A stretch of 64,000 nt of DNA, from contig JABGYH010000007.1 of NCBI GenBank assembly GCA_018675335.1, positions 1 to 64,000 on the forward strand, read 5' to 3'. The stretch's first letter is position 1, and each line of letters opens with the position of its first letter. Of the stretch, positions 43,358 through 54,174 are shown in pieces. A program made the position numbers and the translations under genes. The notes under the pieces are model-generated. The model made no database searches. It had not been told where the DNA came from and saw only the letters and a list, made by a program, of their open reading frames with translations. This DNA is from Candidatus Woesearchaeota archaeon (GTDB lineage: Archaea; Nanobdellota; Nanobdellia; Woesearchaeales; UBA11576).

Positions 43358-45469
43358 TTATTCAACCTTGAATTTATTATGTAATTCAAATAAAATCTTA
43401 CGAGCTTTCGATATTTTATCAACTGCTGCATTTCTTAAATCTCTTCTTTGATTTAAGTTAATTTCATTCTCTTCACAATTTAATAAACATAAACCCGGAT
43501 CTGCATCAAGCTTATTTGAGTCTTCAATTAATTTTTTAGCATCAATAAGTAACTTTTTAGCATTATCAAAATTTTCTTTATCAGTTTTAGATAATTCTGT
43601 GTGACCTTCTAAAAGATAAATAATACGTTTATCTTCAGGATTGTTTGGATTTAATTTAGTTTTTTGTACACACTGAGGATCTAAACATTTGTACCAGTCA
43701 GCACCTTGTTTTACAAAACAACCCAGATCATCAATGCACTTAACACCCTCAGGAACTTTTGACTCATCAAAAGGAGGAGGCATACATGCATCAACAGTAA
43801 AACTACCCAAAGAAGGCGCAGGCAAAAAACTAGAATAATCAGATCCAGTAAATGAAATAGATTCAGTTGATATTACTGCTCGCCTATCAGAACCAAAACC
43901 ATTATTTGAAAAAGTTTTTGGAATTTCACCAATAGGATGAATTTGAACCATAGGATTTGCGAAAGTTCCCATTGCAATTGCAATATCGGCAATTTTATGT
44001 TCAATTGATTGAGCACGCTTCTCTGCTAGAACCAAGTTCTTTTTAACTGATCCTTCAGGAGATGCGAACGTATAAATATGAATTCCAGTGCCTTGTGCTA
44101 ATGCACCACGAAGATAATCTTGAAGATCTGTGTCTGAGATTTTTGGCTCAGCCTTATTATAATCAAATTCTACGTCCAATCTACAAACACCATTGATTGT
44201 TTTTCCAACTTCTATTTTTTTAGGTTTTGTTTTAGTAGTTTTTTTTGGTGTTGATTTTTTATTTTGATCATTAATACAAATAACTTTGTCATTCATAATA
44301 GTATATGGATAATTCGTTCCTTCAAACTCTGCAGTACCCAGAACTTTAATTTTACTTTCGTAATCATCCCCTTTTTCAGTTAGGGTTTCTTTAGAATTAA
44401 AAATTGACTTAACATCATTAATCCACCAGTCACGAACTTCAACACATATTTTTTCATGCGCGCCTTCAATACAATGACATTCGGAACCTACATTAATATA
44501 TTGAGTGTAGTTTTTATTTTCACACTGAACTTTTCCTTGCTTTAATTCATACTCCACATTATTATACATTATATGAGTATCTTTGCCAGGAATTTTTGAA
44601 ACAACTCTACTAGGAATTTTAGAATGACAAGTTTTTGTGTCAGGAAGTTTATCGCCGTATTGACAAACAAACATGGCGCCAGAAATAAAACTATCAACTA
44701 AATAATCTCCAGCTAGTTCAGACTCACACATAAATTCAGGCAAATCTTTAGGTATACAAGCTTTTTTATCTCCTTGACCAAGATATCTAGAATAAGAAAC
44801 ACCATTAAAAAATAGATTATTTTGAGATCTATATTCCAAAGCAGTGTAAGTTAGTTGTTTTTTTTCTAAATTTACTCCTTTAGTTTCTTTAAGTACTAAA
44901 TGTTTACCTCTTAACGCATACTCTTCAGGATTTGTAACACCTATACATTGTTCAGATTTTTTATCGACTAAATCAACTGTTCTATCTTTAATAGCACCAA
45001 GATAATGCACTCTTAATTTAATTTTTCCATTAAACGGAGGGGAAACACCTAAACTTTTAAGTTTAGCATAAGTAATAATAATTTTTGAAAACCCTTTTTC
45101 ACCAGAATAAAAATATTCTTGAGTTTTATCATAACTAGCAAAATTAGAATTAATTGTTTGATACAAATAATTTTGATACGTTTTTTTAACAGGATCATTA
45201 TGAACATAAGTAACTTCTAATTTAAAGGGGGCGCTTTTAGGAGGGCAATTATCAGTTCCAACAGTGCGTTTACCATCAATTACAACTTTAAATGGAATTT
45301 CAACAGAATCAACTAAATTAAAATCATTACCACTACCTGGCTCGCCCCAATCAAGATCAAAATCACCACTAACAGAACTAATTTCGCAATCTAAACCAAA
45401 AGCAAATGAACTAGAAATTAGAAAGGTAATTACTACTAATAATGTTAATAAAAATTTTCGCTCACTCAT
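43358..45469 (-). CDS. Secreted protein with OmpA-like domain
   Basis: 703 residues. Signal peptide (LLTLLVVITFLISSSFAFG), a Cys-containing beta-rich extracellular part (27-420), then an OmpA-like domain about 428-537: CRLDVEFDYNKAEP, IYTFASPEGSVKKNLVLAEKRAQSI, PIGEIP, DRRAVISTES. A PAPSLGS linker and a charged helical end with further Cys follow. No membrane span, so secreted or lipid-free. The murein-contacting Asp is replaced (FAS-x-EG), fitting an organism without peptidoglycan. The mRNA site GAGG is adjacent to ATG 45469. Confidence 0.75.
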   Translation of the reverse strand: MSERKFLLTLLVVITFLISSSFAFGLDCEISSVSGDFDLDWGEPGSGNDFNLVDSVEIPFKVVIDGKRTVGTDNCPPKSAPFKLEVTYVHNDPVKKTYQNYLYQTINSNFASYDKTQEYFYSGEKGFSKIIITYAKLKSLGVSPPFNGKIKLRVHYLGAIKDRTVDLVDKKSEQCIGVTNPEEYALRGKHLVLKETKGVNLEKKQLTYTALEYRSQNNLFFNGVSYSRYLGQGDKKACIPKDLPEFMCESELAGDYLVDSFISGAMFVCQYGDKLPDTKTCHSKIPSRVVSKIPGKDTHIMYNNVEYELKQGKVQCENKNYTQYINVGSECHCIEGAHEKICVEVRDWWINDVKSIFNSKETLTEKGDDYESKIKVLGTAEFEGTNYPYTIMNDKVICINDQNKKSTPKKTTKTKPKKIEVGKTINGVCRLDVEFDYNKAEPKISDTDLQDYLRGALAQGTGIHIYTFASPEGSVKKNLVLAEKRAQSIEHKIADIAIAMGTFANPMVQIHPIGEIPKTFSNNGFGSDRRAVISTESISFTGSDYSSFLPAPSLGSFTVDACMPPPFDESKVPEGVKCIDDLGCFVKQGADWYKCLDPQCVQKTKLNPNNPEDKRIIYLLEGHTELSKTDKENFDNAKKLLIDAKKLIEDSNKLDADPGLCLLNCEENEINLNQRRDLRNAAVDKISKARKILFELHNKFKVE

Positions 45470-45760
45470 CCTCTTTTTTCACCAATTTTTGATTCAACGA
45501 ACCAAACGTAATTTGTTAATATACATTAAATATTAAAATAATATATTAAAATATACTAAAAATATACGATTAGTATACATTTGTTGTTTTATATTATATA
45601 AACATTTCGTTTTTAAAAATATTTTTTGAAAAATAATTTCTCGAATGTGAATTTATAAATAAAATTTAACAATTTTATATTTATTCCTGCCAATCGCAGT
45701 TTAACCCTGTCAATTGCAATCACAATTTTTTAAGATCCAAAAACTAACCCTAACAAAAAA
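45470..45760. other. AT-rich intergenic region, no ORF
   Basis: 291 bases, very AT-rich, with several TATAC/TATACT and TATTAAAATA stretches (45520-45590) and TATA-like sites for the 703-residue gene. A short near-repeat, CTGCCAATCGCAG then CTGTCAATTGCAA, lies at about 45688-45721. I see no RNA gene or ORF. Confidence 0.5.
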
Positions 45761-46750
45761 TTAAAAACTTACAAAATAAGTTCTAATTCTTACTAAATCC
45801 TCCACTATGTCAGGAGAAAAGGCTTTATCAAATTCTCTAAATGATCTAATTAAATGGTCATTAATTAAAGCATCAGAAGGACTGCTTCTTTTCATAAATT
45901 GAACAAGATTGGCAATTTTATACGGTGCTTTTTTATGAAGTAATAATTCAATTTGTTTTAAATTACGAGTTACAATAACTGCATCATTAACCGCAGTGGG
46001 ATTTAATGGAATCCAAATGTGCTTTGGATACTCATGAAAATGAATAAAATCTTTGCCATTTTTGTGATGATAATCGTCAACAATAGCATAATGACTACCA
46101 TGCCGGACTTTATGTTTAAGAACATGCTCTTTAATCACAGAATCATTTGAACCTTGAGCACGAATAAAAATAATATAGCGACAAAGTTCAGCTGCACTAA
46201 CTTCAGGCTGCATTTTTTCAACAACAGGGTTTGTTGCAATTGTTAAAACTTTTTCTAAAACATGTTTTGTGCAAGGAATCCACCCTGCAGGAATACCAGG
46301 AATGTGTTCTACTTCATGTAATCCTGCTAACATAACATGTTTTTGATGATAATTTAAAATTTGGAATTTTTTATTTCTAAACTTAATAAATTTTTGAACA
46401 AGCAATGTATGAACATTATTACTTGGTTCTGCCACATTAAATTCAAGAATTCTTAAAAACTCATCAACAGTAAGTTCATCTTTTTCTTCTAATTCTCCAC
46501 GAGCCGCACGTTCTTTTTTAATATCTCTAAATTTCGGCACTTCACGTCTTCTATCTGCGAGTTCATGTTCTTCTCGCTCAAACGCGTTTTCTTCACCCGC
46601 TACAGTTTGTTCTTTAGCTAAAGCATGATCAAGAGCTACCATTGCACCTTTAAAATCTATATTTTCAAACGCAGATCTAGCTTGAGCTATTTGTGCTGCC
46701 AAAGATTTAACATCCACAGGTTCGTTTTTGGGTAAAGGGACTGCAACCAT
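45761..46750 (-). CDS. Unknown soluble protein of the envelope cluster
   Basis: 329 residues, family not recognised, no signal peptide or span. N-terminal third helical (ARSAFENIDFKGAMVALDHALAKEQ resembles a single TPR-like helix pair). The rest is alpha/beta with several His (KHKVRHGSHYAIVDDYHHK, FHEYPKHIWIPL). Its upstream region holds a 35-bp direct repeat (46808-46870). Confidence 0.55.
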   Translation of the reverse strand: MVAVPLPKNEPVDVKSLAAQIAQARSAFENIDFKGAMVALDHALAKEQTVAGEENAFEREEHELADRRREVPKFRDIKKERAARGELEEKDELTVDEFLRILEFNVAEPSNNVHTLLVQKFIKFRNKKFQILNYHQKHVMLAGLHEVEHIPGIPAGWIPCTKHVLEKVLTIATNPVVEKMQPEVSAAELCRYIIFIRAQGSNDSVIKEHVLKHKVRHGSHYAIVDDYHHKNGKDFIHFHEYPKHIWIPLNPTAVNDAVIVTRNLKQIELLLHKKAPYKIANLVQFMKRSSPSDALINDHLIRSFREFDKAFSPDIVEDLVRIRTYFVSF

Positions 46751-46807
46751 TTTTTATAACACCTATTTTGAAATTTATTTTGTAAATATAACCTTACTTT
46801 TTGATAA

Positions 46808-46870
46808 AACATTTATTTGGACATAATATTTATTTTTCATGTAACATTTATTTGGATATAACATTTATTT
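46808..46870. repeat. Tandem 28-base direct repeat, 35-bp period
   Basis: 46808-46835 and 46843-46870 agree in 26 of 28 bases (both begin AACATTTATTTGGA). The second copy runs into the stop codon of the OmpA-like gene at 46865. Possibly promoter duplication for the 329-residue gene. Confidence 0.6.
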
Positions 46871-49006
46871 TGTAAAAGTAGACCATTGCCCACTAGCATC
46901 TTTATAACCATGAAGTTCATCAGACTCTAGACGAGTAAGATTGCCTGCAGGATTTCTATAAGTAATCGCATACCTATAATGATATTGACCATCAGGTTGG
47001 CCTGCAGGAGTTTGAAAATCCCAAATATGATTATGTTTTGCAACTAAATCATGAGTTGTTGGACTTACTGCACCAGGAGTTCTAATTTGAACTTTTGCAC
47101 TTAAAACATCAGTTGAATCATTATGATAAATAAATAAAACACTACCATCAGGATTTACAATTGGCGACACTGTTAATTTTTCTAAACGATTAATTAATCT
47201 TGTTGCGCGATTATATCTTGAATGAAATAAATGATAAAATTTTTCATTAACTAATCTTTCAGCTTTCCTTAACACATAACCAGTTTCGATAAAATCATCT
47301 CTTAATCTAACACGATCAGCACCAGTCAATCCAGGAATAAACGAAGCATCATCAAATAATTTTTTAACTGCTCTTTTCATCCCAGTAATAGATTTTGTTT
47401 GAAGTGCTTTTTTTAATTTAGCCATTTCTTGATTATAAGCAGGACTTGCTAAATACCCTCGAGGAAGATTATGCATGGTGTGCGATAGAACATGAATCTT
47501 TTTTTGTGCGAGTAAAAGTAACCGCCTTATTTGATCCAGTTCAGTATTAAGAGTTCTATTCCTATCAGTAAACTTACGAAAACCAAAAGCTCCGCCAAGT
47601 ACTAGTAATAATATCCCTCCAATTATTAATGCCCAAGCCCACCAAGGCAAACTTGATCCAGAATTGTTTGATGCAATACACGAACCATCAACACATTCTT
47701 CTCCTGAAGCACAATCTGAATCATCAAGACAAGTTTTTTTCGGAGGAGTTGGAATTACACAAGCACCATTAACACATTTTTCTCCCGCTTTACACTCGCT
47801 ATCTTTTGTACAAACTGGAGGAGGAATAGGCATAGGAATACATTTTCCATCATCACACTTCTCTCCCGCCTTACAATCTTTATCAACTTTACAAACAGGA
47901 ACTGGTGGAACTTCTTTTTCACAATCAAAAATTGAAGATCCTAAACTTGGAGCAGGAGTAAACACGCCCAATGATTGAGTTGAAATAATAAATCTACGAT
48001 TAGGAGGATATGTACCATCAAATAGATCAGTTTCACCTTCACCACTAACAGAAACACTTAATCCAACACCCACTGAATTAATTTCAGACTCAACAGTTTT
48101 TGCTCGCCTAGTACTTAAACCAGCATTATGGGATTCACCACCTTCTTTTGATGCGAACCCATAAACATAAACTTGATTTATACCTGCAGCTTTAACTCTT
48201 CTAGAAAAATCTGCGATATTACCTTTAGTAACAAAATCAATTGTATCATATTTAAAATTACCATCTAAACGACAAATGCCTTTTTTTACAGGAGTTGTAC
48301 CACCTGAGCCTTTGCCATCATCCGAACCAGTTCCACCTAACCCCGCACCAGATGCTCCACCTGAAGTACCAGATCCAGAATCTCCAGATCCACTAGAACT
48401 ACCGTCAAACCAACTCGGATTAATCCACTTAGCAAGACCTCTCATTCCTGGAACAAGACCTTCCATACATTGAGGATCATTACGATTAGGTTCCATTAAG
48501 CAAACGTAATTAATTGCAATATTGAATAATACAAATGCAAGAATACCTGCAAGAACACCTGCAACTATTTTAGAAGTCCAAGACTCACCACCAATAAGTG
48601 CATCATTACTCAGAATACCATATAATACAAGCCAGAATATAACCAGCATAAAATTCTTTGCGATAGGAAATAAATTAGTAACAGAAAAATTAGTAACAGT
48701 CACAATTGCAAATGAAAGTAAACAACCAATAGCAAAAGATAACCCTATAACTGCACCTTTTGCAGAACCAGCATTACCAAATCCACCACCAAACCATTTT
48801 GAAAAAGCAAGAAATGCTGCTGCGAAGAATAACGTGAAAAATAAAAAGAAATCAATCATCTTACTATAATTTTGATATTTTCCTTGCGAAAAAAAACTAT
48901 TAATTGAATCAAGTGGACCCGCACTAACTGAAGATGCGAAAATACCAATTAACGAAATAACTAAAACTAGTAATAAAATTGCCTTTAATGCTCCCTTTTT
49001 ATTCAT
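46865..49006 (-). CDS. Membrane protein with OmpA-like domain and Cys motifs
   Basis: 713 residues. Signal or first span (1-30), four to five spans (50-170), a Gly/Ser linker, an OmpA-like domain at 243-345 (CRLDGNFKYDTI, YGFASKEGGESHNAGLSTRRAK, GEGETDLF, NRRFIISTQS), the PAPSLGS linker, three copies of C-x5-C-x5-C-x4-C (372-442), a span (WWAWALIIGGILLLVLGGAF) at 455-474, and a cytoplasmic helical and beta end. The span-to-outside-to-span layout puts the OmpA and Cys parts outside. TATA box near 49040. Confidence 0.75.
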   Translation of the reverse strand: MNKKGALKAILLLVLVISLIGIFASSVSAGPLDSINSFFSQGKYQNYSKMIDFFLFFTLFFAAAFLAFSKWFGGGFGNAGSAKGAVIGLSFAIGCLLSFAIVTVTNFSVTNLFPIAKNFMLVIFWLVLYGILSNDALIGGESWTSKIVAGVLAGILAFVLFNIAINYVCLMEPNRNDPQCMEGLVPGMRGLAKWINPSWFDGSSSGSGDSGSGTSGGASGAGLGGTGSDDGKGSGGTTPVKKGICRLDGNFKYDTIDFVTKGNIADFSRRVKAAGINQVYVYGFASKEGGESHNAGLSTRRAKTVESEINSVGVGLSVSVSGEGETDLFDGTYPPNRRFIISTQSLGVFTPAPSLGSSIFDCEKEVPPVPVCKVDKDCKAGEKCDDGKCIPMPIPPPVCTKDSECKAGEKCVNGACVIPTPPKKTCLDDSDCASGEECVDGSCIASNNSGSSLPWWAWALIIGGILLLVLGGAFGFRKFTDRNRTLNTELDQIRRLLLLAQKKIHVLSHTMHNLPRGYLASPAYNQEMAKLKKALQTKSITGMKRAVKKLFDDASFIPGLTGADRVRLRDDFIETGYVLRKAERLVNEKFYHLFHSRYNRATRLINRLEKLTVSPIVNPDGSVLFIYHNDSTDVLSAKVQIRTPGAVSPTTHDLVAKHNHIWDFQTPAGQPDGQYHYRYAITYRNPAGNLTRLESDELHGYKDASGQWSTFTK

Positions 49007-49170
49007 TTTAACAGCTCTTTTTAAATTCTAATTAATTATGGTATATAAATATTTTTATTTTATAATGTAATATCATAATTTTTTATTTTAAATTTTTAAA
49101 TTTGTATTTTATTTTAATTTAAGTTTTATTTTTTTATTTGATAAATTATTCAACTTTATTATGAATTAAA

Positions 49171-52100
49171 TTAGTTCGAATCTGCTTCGGATTTGGGTTT
49201 TGATCTTTTTAACCTTGCCCACTTTGGCCAAAATGAAGGAGACTCCAATACCTGCTCTTCTTTTGCTTTTCTACCCACAACATAATCTAATGCGTCAAGA
49301 TTTGATTTATTTTCTGAATCAGACGAGGTACTTGCACGATGAATTTGAAATTTACCTTCAGTTGAAATTGCAAGCCACCCCCCATAACTCCTATTATAGA
49401 AATTAGACATTCCAAAATCAATATTATAACGAGCAGTATCTTTTTGTTTGAATTGCCGATTTGCAAGCGCAATACTTTGAGGCTCAGTATGCCCGTGAAC
49501 TAATGCAACATAACCTAATTTCTTAATTGGATTTTGCTCATCAAATAAAGTATTCTTTGTTTTTTTATTTTCAATATTATACCATTCCCACACACGACCA
49601 TTTTCATCACCTGCAAATAACGGAGTTTGTGGTCCAAATACATCACTTACTTGAATATTATCAGCACGTATTCTTGATTGTAATTGCATACAACAATCTA
49701 AAAATTCCCGTCTATCAAAAAATCTTTTTTCTTTTTTAATAACTGGAATTCCCGCATGAACAAATAAAATATTTGAATCAACATGCATAACTTGAATTGA
49801 TTCTTTTAAAAATTTAAAATAATCATTAACAAACAATCCAGAGTACCAAACTTTTGCGTGAAGCAATGCAGGATTTAACCTACTCAAAAATGAAGCATAT
49901 GTTCCATCTAATTCTGCAAGAACTGATTGAATCGCAACATATTCTTTTAACCTTACACCATACAAATAATTAAACATCTTTTTACTGCCATTATCTTCTG
50001 ATCTTCTATCATTGACAAACCACTGAGACATCAATTCAATATTATGTGCAGCCATACCACTTAAACCACCTAAAAACATACCTTCATGATTACCACACAA
50101 CATTACAAATTCATCAGCAGGTGCTTGAGATTTTAAATGCTTAAGCAAATCAAGAACCATAAAGGTTTGCCCTCCACGATCAACATAGTCCCCAATAAAA
50201 ACTACTTTTTTACCACCAATCCAGTCGAGATTATTATTAATTATTTTTGCTTGCTTTAAAACATTAGCTAGACGGAAAAAATCGCCATGAATATCCCCAA
50301 TTGCAACTATTGGTTTTTTAGGAGTTTTATTTTTTATTTCAGATTTAAAATTAATATGAAATTGCTCCCACTCAAAAATATTTGATTTTTTAACTAAATT
50401 AAATACGAACCCAAATTCTCTTTCTGAATCTAACCAAATAACATCTCCATCATTAAGTATGCATTCAGTTTTAACCGAATCAGTATTAATTATCATCCCA
50501 GTTCCTGATTTGTTTTCTAAACAATACCCGTTAGCAGAATGAGTTATACAAAATTGACTAGGAACTAACCCCCTAATAGTTGAAGGTTCTAACTCCTCAT
50601 GATAACGCAGATCTACAAATCTAATAACAACATCAGATTCATTAGATGTTCCAAATGAAATTTCTTTTTTATTTAACAAAATTTCTCGATTTGTTATAAG
50701 TTCAGAATCATCACATAAAAATTCAACATCCTCAACACTACCAATAATAGAATCAGGATGTTTATGAACTGCAACATGCGGGGTCAAAACTCCCACTAAC
50801 ACAGGAATTTTCTCAGATTTTAATTTCCTAATATGCACAATAAACTCTTTAATCTGAGTTATTTTTTCATCAGGATACGCAATTTCTTGAGCTAACACAA
50901 ATGCTCTCTCCATTAATACTAATGCAGCATCATATCGCTCATTAAAATACAAACTAACTGCTTGATTTTCAATACCCACTTGCAAAATTTCTTTTTCAGT
51001 TCTTTCTCGTTCATTTTTTAAATTATTCAATTCTAATTCGGTTTGTTTAAATAAAGTTTCTGACATCAATAACTTCCTAGACAAATCACTAATTTGCCCA
51101 TTTAAACGTTCAACATCTGCCTCAATTCTTAGTTTATCAGATTGTTCTTGTGCTAATTTTTCTCGCATACCTCTAAGTTTTGCAACCATCAAAAGACCTA
51201 GCCTGTTTAACCTTATATTCTCTTGACTTGCCATTGCTGCTGTTTGTTGAGACTCAGCTAATTCTCGCCCCATATCGCCAGCAGCAGAATTTGCAACTTG
51301 TGCTTGTCGTTTCAACTCAGCAACAACAACTGCATGAGCCTGCCCTAATTCAGCAATTCTTTGACCTTGCCTAATTTGTAAATCTTCAATCTGCCTCACA
51401 TGATGCTCAGTTAATTTTGTAATTCTTGTTGCAACCGAATCAGATCCATCTGCACTTTGTTCATTTGACTGAGTTAATGCCGCAACACTCAATTCATGTT
51501 GTTGATTCATTCTTGCAATTTCCCCTGCATGAGCCGCAGTTAAATCTGCAAGTTTTGTTTCGTGTTGTTGAGTTAGTGAAGCAATTTTAGATTTATGATC
51601 TTCATTTTGATTATCCAATAATGAAACATAATTATCAATCCCTTCTGATAATTCTTGGATTGTAAGATCACTACTTGCCAAATCACCCCTCAATATAGAT
51701 ACATTTTCTCTTAAAAATTTAATTGCTTGACTTTGTTCTAACACCAGTAAACTTACTGAAGACAAAACACTTTGTGCACTTACTTGAGATTTTCTAACTG
51801 CAGATTTCAATTTAGTTCCCATTTGAACTGCATGATCAGACGCTAATTTCATGGAGCGTGCTAAGCGAGATGAATGATCTGATCCTGAACCTAAAGAATT
51901 ATGTGACCCAATTACTTCTGCGCGCAAAAGATCAATCTGTCTAACAACTTCCCCATAATCTTTTTGTGATTTTGCAACTTCACCTTTAGACACGTCAAAT
52001 TTGGAATGTTCTTCTTGTAATTGACCCGTCAGTGACGCAATACGCAACATCAATTCACTAATTAAAGATTCATATTCTGAAACTCGTCTTAAAAGCATAA

Positions 52101-54174
52101 TCCTAGTTTTTGTAAATGCTTCAGAAATACTTTTTGTCTCATCGACCAAGCTATCAATTTTTTCTTCGCAAGCACTAATTAACTTAAGCACTCTTTTAAT
52201 TTCAGATTTTACAAACGAGATATCATCATTAATTCTCGCTGTTTCTTCCTTAAGAAGATTAGGATCTGAAATTAACTGAGGAAGTTCAACTAATTTTTTA
52301 AAATATAATTTTTCAAAAGAATTTAATTCAGTTAATTGAGAATCTAATTCTTCAAGCAATTCTAATGATGATTTAATTTGAGCAGCAATAGAATTATCTA
52401 AAAAAGATAAATCAAGAACTGCTTCTGAACGCGAAGAAATATCTTGAACTAAAGAAATAAGTTCTCTGTGAATTTGAGCTAATGCAAACTCATAATTTTC
52501 TTTTTCTTCTTTGTGTTTAGCAACAAGTTTTTGAAATGCTTCCACCCAGAAAATATTAGAGTCCTCAGTTTCTGATCTGTTTTGTGCGTAGGCTAACTCT
52601 TTTTCTAATTCAACTTTTTCTTTTTGTAACTCACTAAATCTTTGGTCAAGTTCTGCAAGACGCGCCTTCGCATCTTTTGTTTCTACCCAAAATTTTTCTG
52701 ATGCTCGAGCTAAAATATCAATTAATTCTTTTAATTCTCCCGTAATTTTTGATTGAACTTGTTTTTGTTCGACTAATGTTTTGGATGTTTTACCCTTATT
52801 TTCTTTAATTTTTTGATGCTGCTGTTCCGCTTCCAATCTTTGCTTTGCAAAAAGACCTGATTCAGATTCTAATTGTTCAATAGTTCTTGTAGTAACACTT
52901 AATTTAGATTTGATAATTCCCAGTTCAATACTTAACTCTCTAATTTTATCTTCATTAGTTTGAGATTTTAAGTTTTCTTTTTTCAACAATTCTTCAACAT
53001 GTTTTTCAGATAAATCTAAAACTTCAAAATGAAGATACAATAATTCAGTTAATTTTCTACAAATAAAATCCAAATCAGTTAAAACATAAGTTTTATGCTG
53101 ATACCTAGAATTAACTCTACCCAAAACAGATTCTAATTCAGACAATAAATCAATTAAATTAACAGTTGCGTCAAATTTTGCCTTAATTTTTTTAGATGTA
53201 ATTGATTTGGACTTCAAAGACTTAACAGTTTTTTTAGCTGCAGCAAATAAAGATTTTAATTTATGATCTAACTCGGATTGAGCAGTTAACTCTTCTGCAA
53301 GACGAGCATTTAAGAATGTAAGTTCATTTTTTTTGAATAACAATAAATCTTCCAACGCATGAATACTTTTTTCTGCTTGTTGATCTAATAACTTATTGCG
53401 TCCACGTTCAAATTCTAAATCTTCTTTTTGAACTTTTAATGATTTAGCAGCTACTGCTTGAACATGCACAATAATTCCACGTAACAACTCTTTCTTTTTT
53501 TCAAATAATGCACTCATTCGAATAGCATTTTCCTTAATTGATCTAAGCTCTGCTGCTCTACTTTTATACGCTGCAGGTTTTTTTGCCTGAGATAAATGTT
53601 TATTATACGCAACTGAAACATCCTCAACTTGTTTACACAACTCAGTTAGATAACCAAATTGTTGTTCAGTAACAGATAATTCCCCAATTAAATTTATTAG
53701 ATCGTGATCTTCTTGACTTGCCAAATAAACTAATGCTTCTAAGTTGCCATCAAACGAATCAAATGCGACTTTTGACTGATTAAGCTTAGCAATTGTTTCT
53801 TCAAGTTCGGATTTTTTTGCAGAAACTTTTTTTACATCTGCTTGAAGTCTTTTAAAAATTTCCTCTGCAAGTTTTAATTCAACCCTATTGTGCCGCCTAA
53901 GATCTGAAACATCAGGAGATACTTTTTGTTCTACTTTTGCCACAACCCCTAACTGGTCACCAACAGTTTCAGCAGCTTCTAAATTAGCAGGAACTGCAGT
54001 TAATAAATCATCCACACTAATTTGTTCCGCTGCAGTTTCACGACTAAACTCAGCAGTTTTTCTAGCAATATCCTCTTGATCTAAACTAAGTGGAGGAATA
54101 ACAGTATCGCTTCCACTAGTTTTGCGAGCCTTTTTACCTTTCCCAGGCAATAAATTTTTTAGCCACCTACTCAT
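49171..54174 (-). CDS. Giant coiled-coil protein with FHA and PPP phosphatase domains
   Basis: 1667 residues. About 80-1080 is long coiled coil, with Glu, Lys, Leu and Gln heptads. A TPR-like helix pair lies near 1080-1100 (NERYDAALVLMERAFVLAQEI). A FHA domain covers roughly 1145-1265 (IGSVEDVEF, ISFGTSNESDVVI, GYCLENKSGTGMII, LNDGDVIWL). A PP1/PP2A-type phosphatase covers 1285-1600 with GDIHGDF, GDYVDRGG, GNHEGMF, HAGIP and HGHTEP. No membrane span. It could be a scaffold that binds phosphothreonine and removes phosphate. Overlaps the next gene by 8 nt. Confidence 0.8.
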   Translation of the reverse strand: MSRWLKNLLPGKGKKARKTSGSDTVIPPLSLDQEDIARKTAEFSRETAAEQISVDDLLTAVPANLEAAETVGDQLGVVAKVEQKVSPDVSDLRRHNRVELKLAEEIFKRLQADVKKVSAKKSELEETIAKLNQSKVAFDSFDGNLEALVYLASQEDHDLINLIGELSVTEQQFGYLTELCKQVEDVSVAYNKHLSQAKKPAAYKSRAAELRSIKENAIRMSALFEKKKELLRGIIVHVQAVAAKSLKVQKEDLEFERGRNKLLDQQAEKSIHALEDLLLFKKNELTFLNARLAEELTAQSELDHKLKSLFAAAKKTVKSLKSKSITSKKIKAKFDATVNLIDLLSELESVLGRVNSRYQHKTYVLTDLDFICRKLTELLYLHFEVLDLSEKHVEELLKKENLKSQTNEDKIRELSIELGIIKSKLSVTTRTIEQLESESGLFAKQRLEAEQQHQKIKENKGKTSKTLVEQKQVQSKITGELKELIDILARASEKFWVETKDAKARLAELDQRFSELQKEKVELEKELAYAQNRSETEDSNIFWVEAFQKLVAKHKEEKENYEFALAQIHRELISLVQDISSRSEAVLDLSFLDNSIAAQIKSSLELLEELDSQLTELNSFEKLYFKKLVELPQLISDPNLLKEETARINDDISFVKSEIKRVLKLISACEEKIDSLVDETKSISEAFTKTRIMLLRRVSEYESLISELMLRIASLTGQLQEEHSKFDVSKGEVAKSQKDYGEVVRQIDLLRAEVIGSHNSLGSGSDHSSRLARSMKLASDHAVQMGTKLKSAVRKSQVSAQSVLSSVSLLVLEQSQAIKFLRENVSILRGDLASSDLTIQELSEGIDNYVSLLDNQNEDHKSKIASLTQQHETKLADLTAAHAGEIARMNQQHELSVAALTQSNEQSADGSDSVATRITKLTEHHVRQIEDLQIRQGQRIAELGQAHAVVVAELKRQAQVANSAAGDMGRELAESQQTAAMASQENIRLNRLGLLMVAKLRGMREKLAQEQSDKLRIEADVERLNGQISDLSRKLLMSETLFKQTELELNNLKNERERTEKEILQVGIENQAVSLYFNERYDAALVLMERAFVLAQEIAYPDEKITQIKEFIVHIRKLKSEKIPVLVGVLTPHVAVHKHPDSIIGSVEDVEFLCDDSELITNREILLNKKEISFGTSNESDVVIRFVDLRYHEELEPSTIRGLVPSQFCITHSANGYCLENKSGTGMIINTDSVKTECILNDGDVIWLDSEREFGFVFNLVKKSNIFEWEQFHINFKSEIKNKTPKKPIVAIGDIHGDFFRLANVLKQAKIINNNLDWIGGKKVVFIGDYVDRGGQTFMVLDLLKHLKSQAPADEFVMLCGNHEGMFLGGLSGMAAHNIELMSQWFVNDRRSEDNGSKKMFNYLYGVRLKEYVAIQSVLAELDGTYASFLSRLNPALLHAKVWYSGLFVNDYFKFLKESIQVMHVDSNILFVHAGIPVIKKEKRFFDRREFLDCCMQLQSRIRADNIQVSDVFGPQTPLFAGDENGRVWEWYNIENKKTKNTLFDEQNPIKKLGYVALVHGHTEPQSIALANRQFKQKDTARYNIDFGMSNFYNRSYGGWLAISTEGKFQIHRASTSSDSENKSNLDALDYVVGRKAKEEQVLESPSFWPKWARLKRSKPKSEADSN

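Noticed and set aside
47664-48473. Plus-strand Pro/Ser-rich ORFs
   Set aside because: They are shadows of the Cys-motif and Gly/Ser linker of the 713-residue protein.
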